From Levilactobacillus suantsaiihabitans (lineage in GTDB: Bacteria > Bacillota > Bacilli > Lactobacillales > Lactobacillaceae), in the NCBI RefSeq assembly GCF_004745505.1, contig NZ_RKLX01000026.1, positions 1-33,353 on the forward strand: DNA of 33,353 nucleotides. The letters run 5' to 3'. The notes under the pieces were generated by a model. The model was not told where the DNA came from. It made no database searches and saw nothing but the letters and a program-made list of their open reading frames with translations. Position 1 is the stretch's first letter, and every line of letters begins with the position of its first letter. The position numbers and the translations under genes are program-made. Positions 23,723-31,728 of this stretch are shown here, one piece after another.

Positions 23723-25345
23723 ATGAAGATTCAAAACCCTGTACTACCAGGTTTTAACGCTGATCCCAGTATGATTCGGGTAGGGGACACCTACTATATC
23801 GCCAACTCGACCTTTGAGTGGTTCCCTGGCGTGCGCCTGCATGAATCCAAGGATCTGGTTCACTGGAACTTACTGCCGTCACCGCTAGCCACGACGACCT
23901 TGCTGGATATGAAAGGAAATCCGGCATCTGGTGGCATCTGGGCGCCGGACCTATCCTACGCGGATGGCAAGTTCTGGTTGATCTACACCGATGTGAAAAT
24001 TACGGACGGTCCTTTCAAGGACATGACCAACTACTTGACCACGGCAACTGATATTCGGGGACCCTGGACGGATCCGATTAAGATTAATGGGGTCGGGTTT
24101 GACGCCTCCTTATTCCACGACGAAAACGGCCGCAAATACCTGGTCCAGCAGACCTGGGATCACCGCGAGTACCATCACCCCTTTAACGGCATCACCTTGA
24201 CGGAATTCGATCTGGACACCATGCAGTTAAAACCGGAAACGGCGCGAAACATTTTCAACGGGGATGACGTTAAGCTGGTTGAAGGACCGCACCTTTACCA
24301 AATCAACGGCTATTACTACTTGTTCGCTGCTGAAGGCGGGACCGTCTTTACGCATCAAGAAGTCGTGGCGCGTTCCAAGACTCTTGACGAGCTGTCCTTT
24401 GAAGAAGAACCGGATGGACCGTTCATTACCAACATCGATACGCCAGACTTTTACCTGCAAAAGCAAGGCCACGGCGCGTTGACGTCCACCCCAAGTGGTG
24501 AGTGGTACTACGCTTCGCTGGTGGCGCGGCCATGGAACCACGCCACAGAATCCAGTCACGATCCCCGGGGCTGGAGCACGTTGGGTCGTGAAACGTCGAT
24601 TCAAAAGGTCGAATGGGACGACGCAGGCTGGCCACGAGTCGTTGGCGGTCACGGCGGTCAAGTAATGGTTGAGGCGCCTAAGGATGCCATCTTAACGGAT
24701 GCGCCGAAGGACCACTCCCAACACGATACGTTCGATCAGTCGACGCTGGACTTAAACTGGAATACGCTTCGGCAACCATTTACGGCTAAATTGGGGACTG
24801 TCGGCAATGGTGCATTAAAGCTGGTGGGCCAGCAGTCCTTGTCGAGCACGTTTGATGTCTCACTGGTGGCGCGTCGTTGGCAAGCGTTTAACTTTGATGC
24901 CGAAACGAAGGTGAAGTTCGATCCGTTTAGCTACCAGCAAATGGCCGGGTTGGTCAACTTCTACAACGACAAGCATTACAGCTGGATCTTCATCACCAAC
25001 GATGAACAAAAAGGACGGGTCATCGAGGTGGCCCAAAACGACAACAACCACTACACGTCCTTCTTAAAGGACCAGGCGATCGCGATTCCGGCAGGGACTG
25101 AGTTTGTTTGGTTTAAAGTGAAGGTTCGCAAGGAATCCTACACGTATCAGTACTCCTTTGACGGCCAAAACTGGGAAACGGTTCCGGTTGAGCTGGATGC
25201 CGCCATCTTGTCAGACGATTACGTGCTCCAGACCTCGGGGGGCTTCTTCACCGGCGCCTTCGTCGGCTTGGCCGCGGTAGATTACGCTGGCTATGAAGCG
25301 GTTGCGACGTTCGACCACTTCGATTACCAGGAATTACCAGATTAG
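23723..25345 (+). CDS. GH43 beta-xylosidase (XynB type)
   Basis: A 540-residue intracellular glycosidase without signal peptide. The N-terminal five-bladed propeller (about 1-320) has catalytic base D14 (GFNADPS), pKa-modulating D127 (GVGFDASLF) and acid E187 (VEGPHLY), nearly the same numbering as the Selenomonas beta-xylosidase (D14, D127, E186). A C-terminal beta-sandwich (about 330-540) completes the fold typical of this subfamily. ATG at 23723 is chosen because AAAGGAAG lies 7 bases upstream; the earlier ATG at 23705 has no binding site. It cleaves xylo-oligosaccharides imported by the neighbouring symporter to xylose. Alpha-arabinofuranosidase side activity is common in the family. Confidence 0.94.
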   Translation: MKIQNPVLPGFNADPSMIRVGDTYYIANSTFEWFPGVRLHESKDLVHWNLLPSPLATTTLLDMKGNPASGGIWAPDLSYADGKFWLIYTDVKITDGPFKDMTNYLTTATDIRGPWTDPIKINGVGFDASLFHDENGRKYLVQQTWDHREYHHPFNGITLTEFDLDTMQLKPETARNIFNGDDVKLVEGPHLYQINGYYYLFAAEGGTVFTHQEVVARSKTLDELSFEEEPDGPFITNIDTPDFYLQKQGHGALTSTPSGEWYYASLVARPWNHATESSHDPRGWSTLGRETSIQKVEWDDAGWPRVVGGHGGQVMVEAPKDAILTDAPKDHSQHDTFDQSTLDLNWNTLRQPFTAKLGTVGNGALKLVGQQSLSSTFDVSLVARRWQAFNFDAETKVKFDPFSYQQMAGLVNFYNDKHYSWIFITNDEQKGRVIEVAQNDNNHYTSFLKDQAIAIPAGTEFVWFKVKVRKESYTYQYSFDGQNWETVPVELDAAILSDDYVLQTSGGFFTGAFVGLAAVDYAGYEAVATFDHFDYQELPD

Positions 25346-25367
25346 TGATTTAGAAAAATAAACATTG

Positions 25368-25407
25368 ACGACCGTCTTGGCAGACCTTGCTGAGGGGGTC
25401 GTTTTTT
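25368..25407 (+). terminator. Terminator of the xyloside operon
   Basis: ACGACC pairs with GGTCGT at the base of a hairpin, followed by a T tract. From 25408 to 25727 (320 bases) no gene is seen; the AT-rich part after about 25600 probably holds the promoter of the surface-protein gene. Confidence 0.65.
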
Positions 25408-25727
25408 CGCGTGATAAAAGCGCCGTCATCCTTACTAACGAAATCTAACGGGCGTTTGTTATCCCCTATGGCGGGGACTTAAGAAAAATGTATAAACTAG
25501 GTGCAGCGCGCAATGCCGGCGTTGTTACGCTGACTTTACGTTCAGTAATCACCCGAAAAGCGCTTTGCTTAAGGGTTTATTATTTCTATGCGCAATTTGT
25601 AATCATCGAACAAATTCATATGATTGAATAAGCCAAAAGATTGTGATACATTGATCGTGATTAGACGACATATTTTGACGAAAATAATAATGCGCAGGAT
25701 TTCATGAATCTTGGGGGGGATTTGGAC

Positions 25728-28301
25728 ATGAAATTAACTCAGCGAAATGAAAATCGACGGCTATTTTTGACCGGGGCGGTGGCCCTGACGGTTGGGACGG
25801 TGGGCCTGGCGACGACGGCCCGAGCCGATAGCGCCGACTCATCGGAATCAGGGGATGATGTTAGTCAGATAGCTAGCGAGCAGTCTCAAGACCAGCAAGT
25901 CGCGCTTAAGCCGAGTGAATCCACCGGCGAACAGAGCAAGGATCCGGCCGAAACACCAATCGCATCAGAATCAAGTCGCGGCAACAGCTCTACCGGCACC
26001 CCGGAGAAGTCCGTAGCCAAGCCGGAAGTCGAGAGTGCCGTGGCGGATACTACCAAAGAAGAACCAACCACGTCAACGCCGGCGCCCGCCGATAAGCCTA
26101 AGCCGGCACCCCAGGCGTCAGCGTCCAAGGCCCCGGCACTACGGATGGCCAAGGCAGCGGTGGAGACGCCACCCACGGTTGATGACCTGATTCCGGACAA
26201 GAACTTCCAGCAAATCGTTTTATTTGCGATTCAACAGGACAATCCGGATGTAACCGCTGTTTCGCAGATTACGCCGGATCTGTTAGGGAAATTGACGGAA
26301 ATTAATTTGAATTCCGACGCCGCCATTGCTAGGCAACAAAACGATCAAGCATTTTATAATGCGGTGACGAATGCCAAGTCACTGGCTGGCTTGGAGTATG
26401 CCAAAGGCCTACAAAAATTAATAATCTTCCCTAACGCCAGTGCGAGTCGAAAGTGGGGGAATACCAGCTTAAACGGCCAGTTGACTGATTTGTCGGCCAT
26501 TAAAGAATTGACCGGATTGCTCACGCTGACGCTTAAATATAATCAACTAACTGATGCGGACACGGCACCATTGGCAGGTTTAACCAATCTTACGACCATA
26601 GATTTGTCGCACAATCAAATCAAGGACCTGTCGTTCATGTCAAAAATGGTCAATCTGATCAATATCACGTTGTCGTACAATGATATTTCAGATGTATCGC
26701 CATTGCGGAATATCACCGCATCCCCGGGAATCTTTTCCTTTGGCAACAATCATATTTTTGATATTATGCCGCTACTTGGCCTCAATTGGCAGCCGTTTTT
26801 GGGGCAGACATACTATATGATTTCTGCCGGGAATCAAACCTGGACTTTAGACCCGGTGCGCTTAAATTCAGCCACGCAAACGTTATCCACTTGGTCCTTC
26901 GCCTATGATAATCTGTATGACTTTAATGAATTTATGATCGGGGATCCGCAATCGGCGGGGAGTAGTCGCATCATTGGCGCGGCCAACTGGGTTACTTGGA
27001 GTGACTTGACCGCTGCGCCAGGGCAATCGGGCCAGCTTGTTTTGGATTGGGACGTTAGTCGTCACAATGACCTGACACGGCCGGAAGCGCCTAAGGGGTT
27101 AACCTTTGCGGGAAAAATCTTCGTGCCGTATACCCTGCAGGAAGGTGTCGATGCCGTTACGGTAGCTTTTCAGCTTGATGGTGGGGTGAAGATTGCCCCG
27201 TTCGTGATTCTCAACGGCCAGCCGGGCACGACTCTAGACGTGTTGGATGACCCCTCCGTTCAAGCGACCATCGCCGACCTGGAGCGCCGCGGGTTTACTT
27301 ATGAAAAGCCCGCCAAATACACCCCGGACTTAACGGATACAACTGAAAGTTCGACCGTCACCTACACCGACGATGCCCAAAATATTACGCTCCTCTTCAG
27401 TCCCCTCCAAAAAATCTACCTGGTTGACGAAAACGGCCAACCCATCGGCCAAAAGCTGGTCAAGGAATTTGGCAAAATTGGGACGACCTGGCAAGTTGAT
27501 TTGCCTAAAATCAGCGGCTACACCTACGACCACGTCACTGGCAGTGGCACGCTCACCGATCAGACGCTGAGCGGCACGATTCAGGACTACAATGACGACA
27601 TTTACGTTTATTACCAGAGCACGGGGGAACCGGAGAAACCGCCAGTCACGCCCGTTGATCCGGGAACGCCGGTCGAAAATGGTCAGGTCACGGTACACTA
27701 TCAAGATGAGGCTGGCGTCAAATTAACGGATGATCAAGTCTTGACGGGAGCCGTGGGAACGGCCTACGCAACGCAGGGGTTGACGTTTGACAATTACAAA
27801 TTGACCGCGTTGCCAGCCAACGCGACGGGGACGTTTACCGCCGCGGTCCAGGACGTGTATTACATTTATCATGATGAGACGGTGAAGCTCCCGGATAAGG
27901 GTGACGATCAGCAGCCCGACACCGGTGAACCGACGTTGCCGCAGATACCGCAGCCGCAGTCGCCAAACGCAACGGCCGTGTTGGCCCAACAGGGGGATGC
28001 ACCGGCAATTTTGAGCGATGGCCTTGCCGCGATGGTCACGGCCGAACCGGATGAAGTCGCGGCTCGCCAAACAACGTCCCCGACGCAAACACCGCGTCAA
28101 GCGCCACGGGTCACGCGCCAGCGCCTGGTCGTGCACAGTCGAGCACGTCGGGTCGGCGTGCGGCCTGCCGCTAAGGTAACCCCGCGGCCAGCGACCGAGT
28201 TGCCCCAGACGGGAGACCGCCAGTACTCAGCGCTAGTGGGGGCAGCGTTATTCGCCGCAATTAGTAGCTTAGCGGGGGCGCGATGGTTCAAACGACAATG
28301 A
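25728..28301 (+). CDS. LPXTG-anchored surface protein with leucine-rich repeats and MucBP domains
   Basis: An 857-residue wall-anchored adhesin candidate. N-terminal signal peptide (about 1-34, RRLFLTGAVALTVGTVG...ARA). Low-complexity Ser/Glu/Pro/Ala stalk (about 35-145). Internalin-like leucine-rich repeats (about 245-330, 'LTNLTTIDLSHNQIKDLSF'). A beta-rich region. Two MucBP-type domains (about 560-634 and 650-716; 'VTVHYQDEAGVKLTDDQVLTG...YIYHDE'). Pro/Arg-rich wall segment. Sortase signal LPQTG (825-829), hydrophobic helix and KRQ tail. ATG at 25728 is chosen because a G-rich binding site lies upstream. MucBP domains bind mucin in other lactobacilli, so host or plant surface attachment is a reasonable inference; the ligand of the repeats is unknown. 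Confidence 0.92.
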   Translation: MKLTQRNENRRLFLTGAVALTVGTVGLATTARADSADSSESGDDVSQIASEQSQDQQVALKPSESTGEQSKDPAETPIASESSRGNSSTGTPEKSVAKPEVESAVADTTKEEPTTSTPAPADKPKPAPQASASKAPALRMAKAAVETPPTVDDLIPDKNFQQIVLFAIQQDNPDVTAVSQITPDLLGKLTEINLNSDAAIARQQNDQAFYNAVTNAKSLAGLEYAKGLQKLIIFPNASASRKWGNTSLNGQLTDLSAIKELTGLLTLTLKYNQLTDADTAPLAGLTNLTTIDLSHNQIKDLSFMSKMVNLINITLSYNDISDVSPLRNITASPGIFSFGNNHIFDIMPLLGLNWQPFLGQTYYMISAGNQTWTLDPVRLNSATQTLSTWSFAYDNLYDFNEFMIGDPQSAGSSRIIGAANWVTWSDLTAAPGQSGQLVLDWDVSRHNDLTRPEAPKGLTFAGKIFVPYTLQEGVDAVTVAFQLDGGVKIAPFVILNGQPGTTLDVLDDPSVQATIADLERRGFTYEKPAKYTPDLTDTTESSTVTYTDDAQNITLLFSPLQKIYLVDENGQPIGQKLVKEFGKIGTTWQVDLPKISGYTYDHVTGSGTLTDQTLSGTIQDYNDDIYVYYQSTGEPEKPPVTPVDPGTPVENGQVTVHYQDEAGVKLTDDQVLTGAVGTAYATQGLTFDNYKLTALPANATGTFTAAVQDVYYIYHDETVKLPDKGDDQQPDTGEPTLPQIPQPQSPNATAVLAQQGDAPAILSDGLAAMVTAEPDEVAARQTTSPTQTPRQAPRVTRQRLVVHSRARRVGVRPAAKVTPRPATELPQTGDRQYSALVGAALFAAISSLAGARWFKRQ

Positions 28302-28311
28302 AAAGTTAACG

Positions 28312-28350
28312 AATCCACTTGCTTGGGCGTGCTAAGCGAGTGGATTTTTT
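28312..28350 (+). terminator. Terminator of the surface-protein gene
   Basis: A 13-bp stem (AATCCACTTGCTT with AAGCGAGTGGATT, one wobble) followed by TTTTTT. Confidence 0.9.
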
Positions 28351-28409
28351 GGGCTAGCCGACCGAAGTCAAAACAAGTCGCCTGCAACAGCGGCCTTGTT
28401 AGTGGAGAT

Positions 28410-29420
28410 CTAAGCAATTTGGACGACGATTTTCCCTTGAGCGTGGCCATTTCGAGAGTAAGTCAAGGCTTGGGCCAATTCCTGAAAGGTAAAGGTCCGG
28501 TCGAGAACTGGCTGTAACTCGCCAGCTTCGATGAGTCGGGTGAGTTGCGTTAGCTCCTGGCCACTTGGTGACATGAAGAGAAATTGGTAACGCACGTCAC
28601 GCTGCCTTTCCAAGCGTGACAGACGGCGCGTAGCCAAGCGAAACAACGTCTGTTTCCAGTGAGGCAGACCATAGGCTTTGGCGAAGCGCGCATTCGGCCG
28701 ACCAGAAATGCTGATGATTTGACCGCCGGGTTTGACCACTGAGAAGGCGGATTCCAGACTTTGACCACCTAACGTATCGAAGACAGCGTCGTAGTCCGCC
28801 AAGACTGTCGCGAAATCCTCTTGATGATAATCGATGATCCGGTCGGCGCCTAGTGTGCGGACTAGCTCGAAATTGCGCGAGCTAGTCGTCGTGGCAACCT
28901 GAGCGCCCAAGTGCTTCGCCAACTGGATAGCAATCGTGCCAATACCGCCAGCACCGGCCTGAATGAGCACGCGTTGACCGGGCTGCACGTGCAACAGGTC
29001 ATGAAGCGCCTGGTAGCTCGTCAGGCCGACCAGCGGAATGGCGGCCGCTTCCGCAAAGGTGAGATTTTGCGGCTTTAAGGCAATGTCGTCGGGATCAATG
29101 GCGAGGTACTCCGCGAAGGTCCCCATGCGGTTCTTTCGGGGACGACCGTAAACGGCGTCACCAACTTGAAATTGGGTGACTTGGGCGCCTACTGCGACGA
29201 TTTCGCCAGAAAAATCGCTGCCGATGATGAGGGGCATTTGATAGGACAAAAGGAGTTTTAGCTCGCCGGCCATGATTTTTAAATCAACTGGGTTGATGCT
29301 GGCAGCTTTGATTTTAACCAGGACATCAGTTGGGCGAAGAGCTGGTCGGGAAACGGTTTCGAGGGTGGGGGATGCTTGGCCATAGCGGTGAATCACCGCT
29401 GCTTGCATGGTGTTTGACAT
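28410..29420 (-). CDS. Zinc-independent MDR-family NADP-dependent oxidoreductase (quinone-oxidoreductase-like)
   Basis: A 336-residue cytosolic enzyme of the medium-chain dehydrogenase/reductase superfamily, quinone oxidoreductase branch. The GroES-like N-terminal half has 'IKAASINPVDLKIMAGELKLLLSYQMPLIIGSDFSGEIVAVG'. The Rossmann half has the NADPH loop 'VLIQAGAGGIGTIAIQLAKHLGA' and 'FDTLGGQSLESAFSVVKPGGQIISISG'. The zinc-ligand residues of alcohol dehydrogenases are absent. GGAAG lies before the ATG at 29420; an in-frame ATG 12 bases later is possible. It is divergent from the ArsR-type regulator, and its promoter carries an inverted repeat, so it is probably induced by reactive electrophiles, quinones or aldehydes. 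Substrate inferred. Confidence 0.88.
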   Translation of the reverse strand: MSNTMQAAVIHRYGQASPTLETVSRPALRPTDVLVKIKAASINPVDLKIMAGELKLLLSYQMPLIIGSDFSGEIVAVGAQVTQFQVGDAVYGRPRKNRMGTFAEYLAIDPDDIALKPQNLTFAEAAAIPLVGLTSYQALHDLLHVQPGQRVLIQAGAGGIGTIAIQLAKHLGAQVATTTSSRNFELVRTLGADRIIDYHQEDFATVLADYDAVFDTLGGQSLESAFSVVKPGGQIISISGRPNARFAKAYGLPHWKQTLFRLATRRLSRLERQRDVRYQFLFMSPSGQELTQLTRLIEAGELQPVLDRTFTFQELAQALTYSRNGHAQGKIVVQIA

Positions 29421-29447
29421 AAATATGGCAACTTCCTTCGGTTTATA

Positions 29448-29496
29448 TTTTTAAACGATCAATGAACATAATACTGGCTTCGTTTAAAAATGTCAA
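29448..29496 (-). promoter_or_regulatory. Promoter and operator of the oxidoreductase gene
   Basis: Minus strand: TTGACA (29491-29496), a 17-base spacer, TATTAT (29468-29473). A perfect 10-bp inverted repeat TTTTTAAACG/CGTTTAAAAA (29448-29457 and 29481-29490) brackets the -10, a likely site for the neighbouring ArsR-type repressor. Confidence 0.75.
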
Positions 29497-29532
29497 CGGA
29501 ATGATTAGGCATAAGTGGTGATTTACTGGGAG

Positions 29533-29573
29533 TTGACAGAATTAATTTAAAATGGTTTAATGGTTTAAATTAA
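29533..29573 (+). promoter_or_regulatory. Promoter and operator of the ArsR-type gene
   Basis: TTGACA (29533-29538), a 17-base spacer, TTTAAT (29556-29561). A perfect 10-bp inverted repeat TTAATTTAAA/TTTAAATTAA (29542-29551 and 29564-29573) brackets the -10, so autorepression is likely. Both operators share the TTTAAA core. Confidence 0.75.
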
Positions 29574-29584
29574 CGAACAAATAG

Positions 29585-29932
29585 GTGATTAAATTGTCAA
29601 ATTTAACTAAACTAAAACACGAATTCACAAAATCAAGTGACTTTCTTGTGGCCTTGGGTGACCAGAAGCGCCAAGCCATTATTGTGGCCTTGCTGGACCC
29701 CCAAGTGATTCACCGAGGACTTCAAGTTACTGATTTAGTGGGGGTCACGGGTCTGTCACGGCCAGCGGTCTCCCACCATTTAAAAATTTTAAAGGACGTT
29801 CAGCTCGTTGATTATCGGCGGGAAGGCACCAAGAACTTTTACTATCTCACGCATCAGACGAAAGCGATTGACCAGTTGAAGACCCTCTTAGACCACGTTA
29901 CGGAGACGATGACATGCAATCAAAAAGTTTAA
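29585..29932 (+). CDS. ArsR-family winged-helix repressor
   Basis: A 115-residue regulator. Helix-turn-helix: 'VTDLVGVTGLSRPAVSHHLKILKDVQLVDYRREGTKNFYYL' (about 48-88), the ArsR pattern with wing. The metal-binding ELCVCD motif is absent, so it more likely senses redox state or a small molecule. A lone Cys lies near the C-terminus (MTCNQKV). The start is uncertain: GTG at 29585, or TTG at 29594, which has AGGTGA at a better distance. It overlaps the DJ-1-like gene by 19 bases and diverges from the oxidoreductase. Paired inverted repeats over both promoters suggest that it represses itself and the oxidoreductase. Confidence 0.88.
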   Translation: MIKLSNLTKLKHEFTKSSDFLVALGDQKRQAIIVALLDPQVIHRGLQVTDLVGVTGLSRPAVSHHLKILKDVQLVDYRREGTKNFYYLTHQTKAIDQLKTLLDHVTETMTCNQKV

Positions 29933-30615
29933 AGAAAATGCTAATCGTATTAACGAACACGACTCGCTATGGTCAAACGACTGACCCCACCGGCTTGTGG
30001 TTGAGTGAAGCCACCGAGTTTGCTTTGCTGGTTCAGCAGGCGGGCTATCAGGTGGATTATGTCAGTCCCCAGGGTGGGTTCGTCCCGCTTGATCCGCGAA
30101 GCATGAAGTATACGGATGAGGAGATTATGACCGTTTACGAAACCGCAGACTTTCAACGACGGGCTTTGATGAACTCGTTGCGGCCCGCCCAGGTGGTTCC
30201 GGCTGATTATGTGGCGATTTACTATGCGGGCGGCCATGGGGTGATGTGGGACTTTCCCGATGACGAGGCGCTGCAGACCATTGCCGCGGCCATCTATGGT
30301 CATGGGGGCTACGTCACATCGGTTTGCCACGGCATTGCGGGACTACTGAACATTCGGACAGCCTCAGGGGCGTATTTGATTGCCAATCACCGTGTGACGG
30401 GGTTTACCAAGGCCGAAGAAGTCTTGGCTGGCAAGCGTTCAGTGGTGCCGTTTTTCAATCAGGCGGAAGTGCAGAAGCGGGGCGCAATCTTTACAAAGAA
30501 GCGCGCGTACAAGACATACGCCGTCCAAGATGAGCGACTGATCACGGGGCAGAACCCCTTTTCAGCGAAGGCAGTGGCACAGCTGTTACTTCAAGCGCTG
30601 GCTGAGAATGTGTAA
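29914..30615 (+). CDS. DJ-1/PfpI superfamily protein (Hsp31/type 1 glutamine amidotransferase-like)
   Basis: A 233-residue cytosolic protein. The nucleophile elbow is 'SVCHGIAGLL' (C138, H139). The acidic residue of the active site is probably Glu in 'LSEATEFALLV' (about residues 30-40), and 'YYAGGHGVMWDFPD' is the oxyanion loop. This matches Hsp31/YajL-like members that detoxify methylglyoxal or act as holding chaperones. It overlaps the ArsR-type gene and is surely co-transcribed with it. Together with the divergent oxidoreductase this suggests a reactive-carbonyl or electrophile stress module. The specific reaction is not proven by the sequence. Confidence 0.88.
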   Translation: MQSKSLKKMLIVLTNTTRYGQTTDPTGLWLSEATEFALLVQQAGYQVDYVSPQGGFVPLDPRSMKYTDEEIMTVYETADFQRRALMNSLRPAQVVPADYVAIYYAGGHGVMWDFPDDEALQTIAAAIYGHGGYVTSVCHGIAGLLNIRTASGAYLIANHRVTGFTKAEEVLAGKRSVVPFFNQAEVQKRGAIFTKKRAYKTYAVQDERLITGQNPFSAKAVAQLLLQALAENV

Positions 30616-30676
30616 GCAGAATAGGAGAGTGGGCCAAAAGGCGATTAGCCGACGAGCATGTAAAGGTGAAGCGAAC

Positions 30677-30709
30677 GAGTTTGGGAGGGTTTCCCAGGCT
30701 CTTTTTTTT
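30677..30709 (+). terminator. Terminator after the DJ-1-like gene
   Basis: GAGTTTGGGA pairs with TCCCAGGCTC (two wobbles) over GGGTT, followed by eight T. Confidence 0.85.
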
Positions 30710-30806
30710 GCTAGAACGAGACGAATTCAGTTAAAAATGGACTGAACGAAATTAGTCGTTGGTGAACAGACAATCGGGTGTTTATTGTGGAAAATAGTTA
30801 ACCTAG

Positions 30807-30815
30807 TGGTATAAT
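30807..30815 (+). promoter_or_regulatory. Extended -10 promoter of the secreted-protein gene
   Basis: TG-G-TATAAT, with a weak TTGTGG at 30785-30790 as -35, about 40 bases before the start codon at 30857. Confidence 0.6.
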
Positions 30816-30856
30816 TTAGGAGGAAACAAAATACATATTCTGATGGAGGAGACGTC

Positions 30857-31336
30857 ATGAAACTGAATCAGCTCGTGATTACGTTAGCGTTGAGCTTGGG
30901 GGTAGCCGGTGCCGTTACAGCAACGACCCAACCGGCTAGTGCGGCGACCGACAATAGCCAGTATTACAAGACCTACCGCGCCATTCCAAAGGTGTTGCGG
31001 GGAACTTGGCGAACCAAGGGATACACTGAATACAGCGGTGAAAGTAAGAAGAAAGTACGCTGGACGTATACATTTAAGAAGCATTCTTACACGATGAAGG
31101 TTGATTTCCAAGGTAAAAAGAAGTCCAAGACCATCCATTTCTTAAAGAAAGAAATCCGGGATATTGACTATCGTTACAAGACGAAGCAGTATGAAATTTA
31201 CCCAACCGCTGCGACTGATAGTAAGCGCGCATATGCGTCAATTCTATATCTGAAGCCGGCCAAGAAGCACGGGAAGAAAGTCATCAAGTCTTATCCGATT
31301 GTCGGGAAGCATATCACTTACTTGTATCGGCGGTAG
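30857..31336 (+). CDS. Secreted protein with 'PKVLRGTW' motif
   Basis: A 159-residue exported protein. The signal peptide is at 1-29 (MKLNQLVITLALSLGVAGAV...PASA, cleavage before ATD). The mature part begins 'YYKTYRAIPKVLRGTWRTKGYTEY' and is strongly basic and Tyr-rich. It shares the motif, topology and Lys-rich character of the products at 13389-13796 and 20138-20698. GGAGGAGA precedes the ATG. It has no anchor, catalytic motif or cysteine pair. The gene has its own promoter and ends 2 bases before the parS-like site. Function unknown. Confidence 0.78.
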   Translation: MKLNQLVITLALSLGVAGAVTATTQPASAATDNSQYYKTYRAIPKVLRGTWRTKGYTEYSGESKKKVRWTYTFKKHSYTMKVDFQGKKKSKTIHFLKKEIRDIDYRYKTKQYEIYPTAATDSKRAYASILYLKPAKKHGKKVIKSYPIVGKHITYLYRR

Positions 31337-31338
31337 GA

Positions 31339-31354
31339 TGTTTCATGTGAAACA
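31339..31354. promoter_or_regulatory. parS-like centromere site
   Basis: TGTTTCATGTGAAACA differs from the Firmicutes ParB-binding consensus TGTTNCACGTGAAACA at one position. It lies in an intergenic gap, as the origin-proximal parS sites of related bacteria often do. It is also a perfect inverted repeat apart from the centre and is followed by TTTT, so a weak terminator role is possible too. Confidence 0.7.
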
Positions 31355-31381
31355 TTTTGGCGCTAAAGAGAGGCGTTGCTC

Positions 31382-31675
31382 ATGGTAGAATGGGTGCCAG
31401 CGGAAAATGGGGTAACTATTGGACAACTGGGGACAGAAGGCGGCGTTATCTTTCGAGACGAGGAATGGCCCGGTGTGGGGCGAATTACGTTGGAAAGGAA
31501 GCGGACGGAGGCGGCAATTACTTGTGGGCTATACGGGACTTTCTTTGATACGGCATTTACGTCGCCAGCGGAAGGAAATCAAAAATACGATGCCATGAAA
31601 GCGGCCCTGGAGAAGTCACCAGATGATGTTCAGGGGCTTGGGGAATGGTGCGATTGGTTTGTTGGGCATTTTTAA
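31382..31675 (+). CDS. Hypothetical protein
   Basis: A 97-residue acidic cytosolic protein (MVEWVPAENGVTIGQLGTEG...GLGEWCDWFVGHF). ATG at 31382 is preferred over a TTG at 31376 because AGAGAGG lies upstream. No signal peptide, membrane segment or known motif. The first half looks beta-rich ('GGVIFRDEEWPGVGRITLERKRTEAAITCGLYG'), the second helical. It ends in a terminator and stands alone. Family not recognised. Confidence 0.6.
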   Translation: MVEWVPAENGVTIGQLGTEGGVIFRDEEWPGVGRITLERKRTEAAITCGLYGTFFDTAFTSPAEGNQKYDAMKAALEKSPDDVQGLGEWCDWFVGHF

Positions 31676-31686
31676 ATCTGAATGAA

Positions 31687-31713
31687 AAAGGACTCCAAAT
31701 TCTGGGGTCCTTT
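31687..31713 (+). terminator. Terminator between convergent genes
   Basis: AAAGGACTCC pairs with GGGGTCCTTT (one U-G wobble) over AAATTCT. It lies between the plus-strand gene ending at 31675 and the minus-strand gene ending at 31729, and may serve both. Confidence 0.75.
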
Positions 31714-31728
31714 CATGTTTCAATAAGA

